NCBI RefSeq assembly: GCF_000024545.1
Contig: NC_013947.1
Span: forward strand, 4,774,001 to 4,838,000
DNA: 64,000 bases
Reading direction: 5' to 3'
Origin: Stackebrandtia nassauensis DSM 44728
Lineage (GTDB): Bacteria; Actinomycetota; Actinomycetes; Mycobacteriales; Micromonosporaceae
A program made the translations under genes and the position numbers. Below the pieces are notes generated by a model. That model was not told the origin of the DNA and did not search any database. It was given only the letters and a program-made list of their open reading frames with translations. Position 1 is the stretch's first letter. Every line of letters begins with the position of its first letter. Positions 45,131 through 53,651 of this stretch are shown piece after piece.

Positions 45131-46170
45131 GCGTGCTGTCCGGACCGGCCTCGTTGCGCGCCACCGTAACCACCGACCCCAAACTGGCCGCCGAGGTGGA
45201 ACTGTCGCGCGGCACCATCCGCGCCATCCTCGACGGCGCCGACCAACGGCTGCTCATCCTGGTCGGCCCGTGCTCGGTCCACGATCCCCGGGAACTGCGG
45301 CGCTACGCCACCGGCCTGGCCGAGGTCGCCGCCGCGCACGCCGAGGACGTGTACCTGGTCGTGCGGGCCTACACCGAGAAGCCCCGCACCCGGCACGGCT
45401 GGCCGGGTCTGCTGCTGGACCCGGGTCTGGACGGCGGTTACGCGGTGCCCGCCGGGCTCGCCGAGACCCGCCGGGTCCTCACCGAGATCAACACGCTCGG
45501 GCTGCCGGTCGCGTGCGAGTTCGTCGAACCGCAGCTGGCGCCGTACCTGTCCGATCTGGTGTCCTGGGCCGGAATCGGCGCCCGCACCGTCGAATCCCCG
45601 CCGCACCGCCGTCTCGCCTCCCACCTGCCGATGCCGGTGGGCTTCAAGAACCGGGTCGACGGCGCCATCACCCCCGCGGTGGACGCGATCGCGGTGGCGT
45701 CGCGCCCGCAACCGGTCATCACCGTCGACGACCACGGCCGCTGCGCCTGGACCGTCAGCGACGGCAACCCCGACACCCACCTGGTGCTGCGCGGCGGCGA
45801 GACCGGAACCAACTACGCGGCCCACCAGGTCAACCACGCGCTCGGCCTGCTGGCCGACGTCCAGTCCCACCCCAAGCTCATAGTGGACTGTTCCCACGGC
45901 AACAGCGGCAAGGACCACAACCGCCAACCCGTTGTCGCCGAAGCGATCGCGGCCCAGATCGCGGCGGGCCAGACCGGCATCGCCGGGGTCATGCTCGAGT
46001 CGTACCTGTCGCCGGGGGCCCAGTCCCTGGACGGCACGCTGCGTCCGGGCGTCAGCGTCACCGACGCCTGCCTGGGTTTCGCCGACACCGCCGAGGTCAT
46101 CGAGAACCTGGCCCTGGCGGCGAAACAACGCCGTGCGGGACGCACCACCGAACTGGTGAACGTGCGATGA
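45127..46170 (+). CDS. Class I (AroG-type) DAHP synthase in the siderophore operon
   Basis: 347-aa 3-deoxy-D-arabino-heptulosonate-7-phosphate synthase, first enzyme of the shikimate pathway. 'LILVGPCSVHDP', 'YTEKPRTRHGWPGLL', 'VGFKNRVDGAI', 'LRGGETGTNY' and 'IVDCSHGNSGKDH' are AroF/G/H signatures. Actinobacteria generally rely on a class II enzyme for aromatic amino acids, so this extra class I copy probably boosts chorismate supply for DHB under iron limitation. Coupled by ATGA overlaps to dhbB and the NRPS. Confidence 0.94.
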   Translation: MSVLSGPASLRATVTTDPKLAAEVELSRGTIRAILDGADQRLLILVGPCSVHDPRELRRYATGLAEVAAAHAEDVYLVVRAYTEKPRTRHGWPGLLLDPGLDGGYAVPAGLAETRRVLTEINTLGLPVACEFVEPQLAPYLSDLVSWAGIGARTVESPPHRRLASHLPMPVGFKNRVDGAITPAVDAIAVASRPQPVITVDDHGRCAWTVSDGNPDTHLVLRGGETGTNYAAHQVNHALGLLADVQSHPKLIVDCSHGNSGKDHNRQPVVAEAIAAQIAAGQTGIAGVMLESYLSPGAQSLDGTLRPGVSVTDACLGFADTAEVIENLALAAKQRRAGRTTELVNVR

Positions 46171-49100
46171 CACCACCGCTGGGGCTCACCGCGGCCGCCG
46201 AGGGAATCCACATGGGTCAGTCCCTCGACCCCGGCTACCCGGGGTACTGGACCGCGGAATGCGCCGAGATCTCCGGCCCCGTCGACGTCGACCGGCTGTG
46301 CGACGCCATCGCAGCGACGGTGCGCGACGCGGAGGCACTGCACGCGAGGTTCCCCGACGCCGCGACCCAGATCGTCGACGTCGACCCCGCGTGGCGACCC
46401 GAAGTGGTGCGGCTGACCGAATCCGACGGTTGGGAGCGGGTTCGGCAGCTGGTCGACGAACAGCTGTCGCGAGCCGCCGACCTGGACCGCGACCCGCTGT
46501 TCCGCTCGACGGTGTTCGTCGCCGCCGATCGGGTGTACTGGTACATCCAGGCGCACCACATCGTGCTCGACGGCTTCGGCTACGCCATGCTGTACCGGCA
46601 GGTCTCGCAACGCTATCGGGGCCAGACACCGCAACCGTTCGGGCGGTTCGCCGACCTCCTGGCCGACGACGACAGCTACCGCACCGGCGACAAGGCCGCG
46701 CAAGACCGCGAGTACTGGACCAGCCGTCTCGCGGGTCTGACGGCGACCGGCTTCACCGGCGAAACCGCGCTGCCCGACCGTCGCACCATCCGCCTGTCCC
46801 TTCCGGACGATCTGCTCGCCGACGTCGGCGCCAGCTGGCCGCACCGGCTGCTGGCCCTGGTCGCCGCCGCCCTGCACCGCCGCACCGGAACCACCACCCC
46901 CGTCCTGGGGCTGCCGGTCTCAGGCCGCTTGGGCACGGTCGCGGCCAAGGTCCCCGGCATGGTCATGAACATCGCCCCCCTGCCGGTCCCCATCGCGCTG
47001 GACCACACAGTGGACGATGTCACCGCCACCGTCGCGGCCACGCTCAAGGAATCCCGCCGCCACCAGCGCTACCGCTACGAATGGCTGCGCGGCGACCTCG
47101 GCCTGTCCGCCGGACAGGGCTGGGTGTTCGGCCCCGTCGTCAACGTCATCCCGTTCGCCGAACCCCCCGAGTTCCCCGACTGCGACGTCCACATGCACCA
47201 CGTCTCGGCGGGACCGGTCGACGACCTCGCCGTAACAGCGCGCGGCCCCCGATCGCTGACCCTGGAAGCCAACCCGCAGCTGTACTCCACCGAAACGCTG
47301 GCGACCATCCGCGACGACCTGGTCCGCCTGGCCGGTGACAGCGCCCGGGTCTCCCCGTGGCGAGTCATCGACGGCCCGCCACCACCCGAAACCCACCCGC
47401 TCCCCCACCTCATCGACCGCCACCCCGCCAGCCAACCAGCGATAGTGGACGGTGACACGACGCTCACCTACGGCCAGCTGCGAACCCGCGCCCGAGCCGT
47501 CGCCGCCGACCTGTTCCGGCGCGGTGTGCGCCCCGGCGAGCTGGTCGCTGTCAGCCTGCCGCGCGGCGCCGACGCGATCACGGCGATGCTGGGCGTCCTG
47601 TACTGCGGCGCCGGATACCTGCCGCTCGATCCGAACGGTGCGGCGGACCGCAACGCCGCGATCCTGGCCGAAGCCTCCCCGGCGTTCACGATCGACACCG
47701 ACACGCCGCTGCCCGGCCACGAGCCCACTTCAGCGACCAGCAAAGCCGCGAGCCGAGGGCCGTTGGGGAGCGCCAGCTCCCCCAGTCGCGCGGCGACCGG
47801 CGAAGCCGCGAGCCAAGGCCCGTTGGAAAGCGCTGACTCTCCCGGCCGCGCACGCTCGGCGGCCGACGTGGCCGCGAGCCACAGTCCTGTGTGGAACCCC
47901 GAGGCTCCCGCATACGTCATCTACACGTCCGGCTCCACCGGCCGCCCCAAGGGCGTCGCCGTGCCCCGCTCGGCCCTCGACTTCTTCGTGGCCTCGGCGG
48001 CAGAACGCTACGGCTTCACCGCCGACGACCGCGTCCTACAGTTCGCCCCGCTGCACTTCGACGCCCACGTCGAGGAACTGTTCGTATCGCTGGCGCAAGG
48101 CGCGACCATCGTCGTGCGCGATGACTCCGCGACCGTCTCGCTGTCGCGGTTCGCGGATTTCCTTGCCGCCAACCGCGTCTCGGTGCTCGACCTGCCCACC
48201 GCTTACTGGCACGAACTCGTACAGGCGCTGCACTCCAAGCTGGTATCACTGCCCGACAGCGTGTCCACGCTCATCATCGGCGGCGAAGCCGCTAGCCCCG
48301 AACGGCTCGCACAATGGCACAACGCCGTCGGCGACCGCGTACGGCTCATCAACAGCTACGGCCCGACGGAAGCCACAGTGGTGTGTCTGGCCGCCGATCT
48401 GAGCCCAGGCTCAGCAGCCGCAGAGCCCATTGCCAGCCACCACTCGGCCGAATCCTCGACCGCCTCCGGCTCGCCCCGCGCTCAAGCCGAAACCACGCCC
48501 GCCGAGCCGCACAACGCCGTCAGCCTAGGCACGCCGCTGCCAGGCGTTCGCGTCGCCATCGGCCCCGCCGACGAGCTGTACATCGCCGGACCGGGCTTGG
48601 CGTCCGGCTACCTCGCCGACGCCAGTGACACGGCTTCAGCCGACGCGACTCGCATCCCCGACGCGGAGCCGGAACCTCTAGCCGACAAACGCTCCGCCAA
48701 CGCAGCCAACACCGAACTACAACCGTCGCTCAACACCACACGCGACCCCGGCTCCAAGCCGGAACCCTTGATCGCCAAGAGCTCCGCCGACACGGCCGCC
48801 GCCAAACCCCAGCCGTCGCTCGACGCCGCACGCGGCCCCCACGCCAAGCCCGAACGCTCCGCCACCCCCGCCCCGGCCCCGGTCCACATCCACCCCGGCG
48901 ACAACGCGTTCATCTCCGTCGACGGCGAACGCTGGTACCGCACCGGCGACATCGTCACCATCACCCCCAACGGCCAGTTCGCCTTCCACGGCCGCGTCGA
49001 CACCGAGCTGAAGATCTCCGGCCACCGCGTCCACCCCGGCGAAGTCGAAGCCGCGCTGCTGCGCCACCCCGCGGTGCGCGAAGCCGTTGTCACCGTCGAA

Positions 49101-50603
49101 CGCGTCCCCCGTCCCCGTCTCGTCGCGCACCTGGCCGCCGACACCGACGTCGAGACGCTGCGGGAACACGCCCGCCGCCAGCTCCCCGAAGCCGCGATGC
49201 CGTCCAGCTTCCACGTTCGGGATCGGTTGCCCCGCACCAGTACCGGCAAGCTCGACCGTCGTGGGTTGGCCGAGCCGGTGGCCGCGCAATCCGCGGAGCC
49301 CGCGACCGACGCCGAGCGCGCCGTGCTGGCCGTCTTCGCCGAGGTGCTCGGTTCCCGGCCCGCCCCCGATGCCGACTTCTTCGCCAGCGGCGGCACCTCG
49401 TTGACGGCCATCGCCGCCGCGACCCGGTTGAGCGGGGCGTTCGAGCGCGAGGTCACCGCCGCCGAGCTGTTCGCCCACCCCACCGCCACCGAGCTGGCGG
49501 CGGTGCTGTCGGGCCAGGTCGCCGGTGTCGACGACGCCGCGCTCATGGACACCGATCGGGTGTGGCACCGCGACGGGGTTCCGTGCCTGCCCAACGGGGA
49601 TGACGCGATCGCGTTGACCGGCGCGACGGGTTTCGTCGGCTCGCACATGCTGGCCGCGCTGCTGGCCGACACCGATCGGCCGATCCGGTGCCTGGTGCGC
49701 GGCGATGAGCGGCGGTTGGTCGAGGCCGCGCGGCGGTTCGGGCTGCCCGAGCCGGATCTGGCGCGGGTGACGGTGATCGACTGCGATCTGTCGCGTCCGG
49801 TGCTGGGCCTGGACGCGCACGCGATGTCGCTGGTGTCCGACAGCCAGGCCATCGTCAACGTCGCCGGGAACGTGAGCTTCACGCGCGGGTACTCGGGGCT
49901 GCGCGCCGTCAACGTCGAGGCGGTACGGACGCTGCTGGAGCTGGCGTGCGTGGGCGGCAGCGATTTCCACCAGATCTCGACGGTGTCGGTGGGCGCCGGG
50001 GCCGCGCTGCCGGAGGACTTCATCGACAGCCGGGCCGCGTTGACCGACGGGTACCAGCGCGGCAAGTGGGTCGCCGAGGAACTGGTCCGGCAGGTGGGCG
50101 AGCAGGGGCTGGCGGTGTCGTGTTACCGGCTGGGCCGGGTGGTCCCGCCCGCGAGCTCGTCCACGTTCAACCCGGACGACTTCGTGACCCACCTGATCCG
50201 GGCCAGCATGGCGCTGGGCCGGGTGCCGGACCTGTCGGTAACCGAGCCGTGGATCGCCGCCGATGTGGCCGCCGCCTGCGTCACCGACGCGGTCGGCAAA
50301 CGCGACCCCCGGGTGTGGAACCTCGGCGGCGGAACGGTTTCGCTGACGTCGGTGTGGCAGCGGCTGCTCGACGAGCACCCGGACCTCGAACAGGTCCCCG
50401 TGTCGCGGTGGCGCACGCTGCTGGCCGATCGGGAGGACACCGCGATCCTCAAGTCGTTCTTCGACATCCACGCCGACGGCCCGCCCCGGGAACACCACAT
50501 CGACGGCAACCAGCTGGACACCTGGCTGGCCGACAACGGCTGGGGCCGCCGCGACGCGTGGAACCTCGACTGGTGCGCCCGGGTGGCCCGAGCCTCGGCC
50601 TAG
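46167..50603 (+). CDS. NRPS C–A–PCP–reductase, MxcG-like (myxochelin type)
   Basis: 1478-aa synthetase. Condensation domain about 1–400 (HHIVLDG near 130); adenylation domain about 411–1035 with YTSGSTGRPKG (~586), 'YGPTEAT' (~732), YRTGD (~924) and 'STGKLD' (~1025); carrier domain with 'FFASGGTSLTAI' (Ser ~1075); terminal thioester reductase with TGATGFVG (~1151), 'ISTVSVG' and YQRGK. Residues read by eye at the ten specificity positions are D-A-E-D-I-G-S-V-C-K, close to a lysine-type code as I remember it. With one C domain and reductive release this matches MxcG: two DHB units on lysine, released as aldehyde or alcohol. Two long in-frame repeat insertions (about 525–576 and 745–911) interrupt the adenylation domain between core motifs. 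Start in the ATGA overlap. Confidence 0.9.
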   Translation: MTPPLGLTAAAEGIHMGQSLDPGYPGYWTAECAEISGPVDVDRLCDAIAATVRDAEALHARFPDAATQIVDVDPAWRPEVVRLTESDGWERVRQLVDEQLSRAADLDRDPLFRSTVFVAADRVYWYIQAHHIVLDGFGYAMLYRQVSQRYRGQTPQPFGRFADLLADDDSYRTGDKAAQDREYWTSRLAGLTATGFTGETALPDRRTIRLSLPDDLLADVGASWPHRLLALVAAALHRRTGTTTPVLGLPVSGRLGTVAAKVPGMVMNIAPLPVPIALDHTVDDVTATVAATLKESRRHQRYRYEWLRGDLGLSAGQGWVFGPVVNVIPFAEPPEFPDCDVHMHHVSAGPVDDLAVTARGPRSLTLEANPQLYSTETLATIRDDLVRLAGDSARVSPWRVIDGPPPPETHPLPHLIDRHPASQPAIVDGDTTLTYGQLRTRARAVAADLFRRGVRPGELVAVSLPRGADAITAMLGVLYCGAGYLPLDPNGAADRNAAILAEASPAFTIDTDTPLPGHEPTSATSKAASRGPLGSASSPSRAATGEAASQGPLESADSPGRARSAADVAASHSPVWNPEAPAYVIYTSGSTGRPKGVAVPRSALDFFVASAAERYGFTADDRVLQFAPLHFDAHVEELFVSLAQGATIVVRDDSATVSLSRFADFLAANRVSVLDLPTAYWHELVQALHSKLVSLPDSVSTLIIGGEAASPERLAQWHNAVGDRVRLINSYGPTEATVVCLAADLSPGSAAAEPIASHHSAESSTASGSPRAQAETTPAEPHNAVSLGTPLPGVRVAIGPADELYIAGPGLASGYLADASDTASADATRIPDAEPEPLADKRSANAANTELQPSLNTTRDPGSKPEPLIAKSSADTAAAKPQPSLDAARGPHAKPERSATPAPAPVHIHPGDNAFISVDGERWYRTGDIVTITPNGQFAFHGRVDTELKISGHRVHPGEVEAALLRHPAVREAVVTVERVPRPRLVAHLAADTDVETLREHARRQLPEAAMPSSFHVRDRLPRTSTGKLDRRGLAEPVAAQSAEPATDAERAVLAVFAEVLGSRPAPDADFFASGGTSLTAIAAATRLSGAFEREVTAAELFAHPTATELAAVLSGQVAGVDDAALMDTDRVWHRDGVPCLPNGDDAIALTGATGFVGSHMLAALLADTDRPIRCLVRGDERRLVEAARRFGLPEPDLARVTVIDCDLSRPVLGLDAHAMSLVSDSQAIVNVAGNVSFTRGYSGLRAVNVEAVRTLLELACVGGSDFHQISTVSVGAGAALPEDFIDSRAALTDGYQRGKWVAEELVRQVGEQGLAVSCYRLGRVVPPASSSTFNPDDFVTHLIRASMALGRVPDLSVTEPWIAADVAAACVTDAVGKRDPRVWNLGGGTVSLTSVWQRLLDEHPDLEQVPVSRWRTLLADREDTAILKSFFDIHADGPPREHHIDGNQLDTWLADNGWGRRDAWNLDWCARVARASA
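47741..47894 (+). repeat. 60-bp in-frame tandem repeat in the NRPS adenylation domain
   Basis: Two units of exactly 60 bp (47741–47800 and 47801–47860), about 70% identical by eye, and a partial third copy from 47871. The shared core is AAGCCGCGAGCC...GGCCCGTTGG. The first unit contains a 7-bp hairpin GGGGAGC-GCCA-GCTCCCC. They encode an Ala/Ser/Pro/Gly-rich linker just before the TSGSTG motif. Confidence 0.85.
48666..48861 (+). repeat. 90-bp in-frame tandem repeat in the NRPS adenylation domain
   Basis: Units 48666–48755 and 48756–48845, exactly 90 bp, about 70% identical by eye, plus 16 bp of a third. Each encodes about 30 residues of pattern EPEPL..K.SA..A....QPSL...R.P..K, polar and probably disordered, between the 'ELYIAGPGL' and YRTGD motifs. 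Confidence 0.85.
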
Positions 50604-50605
50604 CC

Positions 50606-50715
50606 GCCGAGCCGAGCCGAGCCGAGCCGAGCCGAGCCGAGCCGAGCCGAGCCGAGCCGAGCCGAGCCGAGCCGAGCCGAGCCGAGCCGAGCCGAGCCGA
50701 GCCGAGCCGAGCCGA
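50606..50715 (+). repeat. Pentanucleotide microsatellite (GCCGA)22
   Basis: Twenty-two perfect uninterrupted copies of GCCGA (110 bp), starting two bases after the NRPS stop codon and ending 11 bp before the end of the convergent kinase gene. They fill the intergenic space. No terminator hairpin is visible there. Confidence 0.97.
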
Positions 50716-50726
50716 GCCCCGACAGC

Positions 50727-51761
50727 CTAAGCACCCTCGACGGTCACCTCGGCCGCTGGCAGTTCCACCCGCACCTCCAGGCCACCGCCCTCGGGCAGCG
50801 CCCGCGCCGACACCGAGCCACCGTGGGCGCGGCACACGGCGCGCACAATGGACATCCCCAGCCCCGCGCCCCGCCGACCCACCCGCGCGTCGCCGCCGCG
50901 ACTGAACGGTTCGAACAGCCTCGGCACACTCGCGGCGTCCACGTCGGCACCCGTGTTCCCGACGACGAGCCACGAGATCTCCCGGTCGCCACCCGTCAGC
51001 ACCCACACCCGCCCGCCCGGATTGTTGTGCCGGATGGCGTTCTCGATCAGGTTACCCGCGACCCGTTCCAGCAGCGCCGGGTCACCGACGACCGGCGCCG
51101 GAAGCCGCGACACCGCCAGCGACAGTTCCATAATGTCCGCCGCCCGCCGCGCGGTCGCCATCATCGCCTCGGCGCAGTCGCCCAGGTCGGTCAGCTGCGC
51201 CTTGGACAAACCGCCCTGGCCCTCGGCCTCGGCGCGCGCCAGCCACAGCAGCGACTCGATCAGGTCGTTGACCCGATCGCAGCCGTCCCGCACCACCTCG
51301 CCCATCTGCCGCAGCTCCGCGATGTCATCGTCCGGATTGGACAACGCCACGTCGATCTCGGTGCGCATCACCGTCAACGGCGTCCGCAGCTCATGACTCG
51401 CGTTGGACACGAACCGCCGCTGCGCCTCGAAGGACGCCGAGATCCGGTCGAGCATGTCGTCGAAGGTGTCGGCCAGTTCCCGAACCTCGTCGGGCGGCCC
51501 GTCCAGCCGGATCCGCTCATCGTCCAATGTGTCAGTGGACAGCCGCTTCGCCGTCGCCGTCACCTCGTGCAACGGCCGCAGGCTCCGCCCCGCGACCACG
51601 TAGCCCACGACGAAGCACACCATCGCCGCCACCACGACGGTCGCCAGCTCGAACCGCAGCACCGGTGCGACCAGCACGGCCACCAGGCCCACGACCAGCG
51701 CGGCGCCACCCATCCACAACGCCAGCCGCAGCCGCAGGGTCGGGCGCACCGGCCACGTCAT
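50727..51761 (-). CDS. Sensor histidine kinase, OmpR-system type
   Basis: 344-aa membrane kinase. Two close helices (about 12–33 and 38–58) with almost no extracytoplasmic loop, HAMP-like linker, HisKA with His123 in SNASHELRTPL, HATPase_c with 'NLIENAIRHNN' and 'GAGLGMSIVRA'. The lack of a periplasmic sensor suggests membrane or internal sensing, or a partner. Start overlaps the regulator stop (ATGA). The gene ends next to the GCCGA microsatellite. A direct link to the siderophore locus is not shown. Confidence 0.93.
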   Translation of the reverse strand: MTWPVRPTLRLRLALWMGGAALVVGLVAVLVAPVLRFELATVVVAAMVCFVVGYVVAGRSLRPLHEVTATAKRLSTDTLDDERIRLDGPPDEVRELADTFDDMLDRISASFEAQRRFVSNASHELRTPLTVMRTEIDVALSNPDDDIAELRQMGEVVRDGCDRVNDLIESLLWLARAEAEGQGGLSKAQLTDLGDCAEAMMATARRAADIMELSLAVSRLPAPVVGDPALLERVAGNLIENAIRHNNPGGRVWVLTGGDREISWLVVGNTGADVDAASVPRLFEPFSRGGDARVGRRGAGLGMSIVRAVCRAHGGSVSARALPEGGGLEVRVELPAAEVTVEGA

Positions 51762-52429
51762 TTATCGGCCGCCATGTTGATGCGATAGCCGACCTTCGGC
51801 ACGTTGTCGATCAGCGGCGGCTCGCCGAGCTTGCGGCGCAGCGTGCGCATCGTGACCCGCACCGTAGAGGTGAACGGATCGGCGTGGGCGTCCCACACCC
51901 GGTCCAGCAGTTCCTCGGTCGACACCAGCGTCCCGCCCGCCTTGATCAGTTCCGCCAGCAGGCCGAACTCCTTGTGGGTCAGTTCGAGGTCGCGCCCGCC
52001 CCGGGTCGCGGTGTGGGCGGCCGGATTCAGTTCCACGTCGGCGGCGTGCAGCACCGGCGGCGCGGCCGGGGTGGCGCGGCGCCCCAACGCCTGCACCCGG
52101 GCCACGAGTTCGTCGAACGCGAACGGCTTGGACAGGTAGTCGTCGGCGCCGATGTTGAGGCCGTTGACCTTGTCGGCCAGGGTGCCGCTGGCGGTGAGCA
52201 TGAGGATGCGGGTCAGCGCCCCGCGCCGCGCGATGTCGGCGCACACCTTGTCCCCGTGCATGCCCGGCAGGTCCCGGTCGAGCACGACGACGTCGTAGCG
52301 GACCGTGGTGGCCTCTTGATGCCCGGACAGGCCGTCGTGGACGACGTCGACGGCCATCCCGTGGCGCCGCAACCCCCGCGCGATCGCCTCGGCCAGTCGA
52401 ACCTCGTCCTCTATCACCAGTACCCGCAT
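51758..52429 (-). CDS. Response regulator, OmpR/PhoB family
   Basis: 223-aa regulator with receiver domain (acidic 'IEDE' at 7–10, phospho-Asp51 in VVLDRDLPG, Lys in 'YLSKPFAF') and C-terminal winged helix ('LTHKEFGLLAELI', 'VRVTMRTLRRKLG', 'VPKVGYRI'). First gene of the pair, with the kinase downstream. It may act on the 345-bp divergent region that also serves the secreted protein gene. Confidence 0.95.
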   Translation of the reverse strand: MRVLVIEDEVRLAEAIARGLRRHGMAVDVVHDGLSGHQEATTVRYDVVVLDRDLPGMHGDKVCADIARRGALTRILMLTASGTLADKVNGLNIGADDYLSKPFAFDELVARVQALGRRATPAAPPVLHAADVELNPAAHTATRGGRDLELTHKEFGLLAELIKAGGTLVSTEELLDRVWDAHADPFTSTVRVTMRTLRRKLGEPPLIDNVPKVGYRINMAADK

Positions 52430-52774
52430 GCGTGTGCCTCAAGGAATCTCGTGGGTGATCAACGGCGGCTCAAGCTTAAAACCAGTCCCACGCAACACAT
52501 TGAGTGGCCGCACTCACCCGAATGAACGAGAGCTGTTAACAAGCTCACAAACCGCAACTCACCGCCGAAACTCATCCGACCGGTTGAGCAGGCAATCCAC
52601 GCACGGACGACGACAAAGCGCTTGCGATCGACAAAACACCGAGTTTGTCGGACAAAACCGGTAATTGCGACAATTCGCCCTTGGGTTTACACGGCTTTAC
52701 ATACTCATTCACATCAATTTCCTGTCGCACTTTCGGTCCTTTCTACCTGCGATTTCGCCGCCTAAGGTGGCCGG
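52430..52774. promoter_or_regulatory. 345-bp AT-richer divergent intergenic region with two inverted repeats
   Basis: No gene found. It is clearly lower in GC than its surroundings. It contains CGACAAA-ACACCGAG-TTTGTCG (52629–52650) and AATTG-CGA-CAATT (52663–52675), both perfect, then AT-rich 'TTTACA' stretches near 52685–52702 that could hold promoter elements for the gene at 52775. The repeats are operator candidates. I could not recognise a c-di-AMP (ydaO) riboswitch, which would be a natural suspect upstream of a wall-protein gene. Confidence 0.5.
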
Positions 52775-53635
52775 ATGCCAACGCACCGCAACCAGGAAGC
52801 AGGCAAAATGACCGACAGTTCCGCCCGGCACTCCGGACGGCACCGCCGCCGTGATCTCCAGTTCGACACCCTCCGCCCGGCGCTGGCCTTCGTGGCCTTC
52901 CCCGCCGTTTTGACCCGCGCCTCCCGGCACTCGCTGAGCTTCGTTCGCTCGGCGCTGGCCTACCGCCCCGAGCTGAACGGGCTGCGCCGCAGCCTCGCCG
53001 GTGTCGGCGGAGTCGCGCTGCTGTCGCTGAGCCTCATGGGTGCCACGCCCGCCAGCGGCCACGCCGAGTCGCACTCGGAAGAGCCGCCCGCCTCCGCCTC
53101 GTCCTCGCAGTCCGACAGCACCGAAAAGCGCGAGGAGCGCCAGGAGGACGTCATCGAGGCCAAGCCCGAATCCAACAAGGCCGACAAGAAGGAAGCCCCC
53201 AAGCCGGTGGCCGGACTGTCGGGAGCCCAGATGGACAACGCCGTCGCGATCGTGCGGGTCGGCGACAAGCTGGACATCTCCGAGAAGGGCCAGGCGATCG
53301 CCATCGCCACGGCCATGCAGGAGTCCAAGCTGAAGGTCCTGGCCAGCCACGCCGTGCCCGAGTCGGCCGAGTACGACAACGAGGGCTTCGGCGCCGACAT
53401 GGACTCCGTCGGCCTGTTCCAGCAGCGCCCGAGCATGGGCTGGGGCAGCGTCGAGGAGTGCATGGACGTGGAGTACTCCTCCACCATCTTCTACAAGCGC
53501 CTCAAGCAGGTCAGCGGCTGGGACGACATGGCGGTCGCCGAGGCCGCCCAATCGGTGCAGGCGTCGGCCTTCCCCGACGCGTACGCGCAGTGGGAAGACC
53601 TCGCGTACGACGTCGTCAACGAGGTCAACGGCTAA
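52775..53635 (+). CDS. Secreted or membrane-anchored wall-associated protein
   Basis: 286 aa. Residues 1–70 are basic and polar, then a hydrophobic segment (about 73–90) ending in 'ASGHA' serves as late signal or anchor, followed by a Ser/Glu/Lys-rich linker (90–145). The C-terminal 140 residues ('ATAMQESKLKVL', 'DSVGLFQQRPSMGWG', 'GWDDMAVAEAAQSVQASAFP') match a domain common at the C-terminus of actinobacterial peptidoglycan-linked proteins and endopeptidases. The Glu in 'MQES' and the Q/G-rich loop recall the lysozyme-like fold, but catalysis is unproven. Start at 52775 with AAGGTGG; the ATG at 52808 is an alternative. Confidence 0.72.
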   Translation: MPTHRNQEAGKMTDSSARHSGRHRRRDLQFDTLRPALAFVAFPAVLTRASRHSLSFVRSALAYRPELNGLRRSLAGVGGVALLSLSLMGATPASGHAESHSEEPPASASSSQSDSTEKREERQEDVIEAKPESNKADKKEAPKPVAGLSGAQMDNAVAIVRVGDKLDISEKGQAIAIATAMQESKLKVLASHAVPESAEYDNEGFGADMDSVGLFQQRPSMGWGSVEECMDVEYSSTIFYKRLKQVSGWDDMAVAEAAQSVQASAFPDAYAQWEDLAYDVVNEVNG

Positions 53636-53651
53636 CATCCTCCCTCCCACA

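Noticed and set aside
47741-48861. NRPS frameshift or pseudogene caused by the repeats
   Set aside because: Both repeat periods are multiples of three and all downstream core motifs stay in one frame.
48608-50498. Long minus-strand ORFs opposite the NRPS
   Set aside because: Arg/Ala/Gly-rich shadow frames caused by high GC3 of the NRPS; they oppose clear carrier and reductase domains.
50449-51006. Minus-strand ORF of 185 codons encoding repeated LGSAR units
   Set aside because: It is only the translation of the (GCCGA)22 microsatellite read through the antisense of the NRPS end and into the kinase gene in another frame. No start context.
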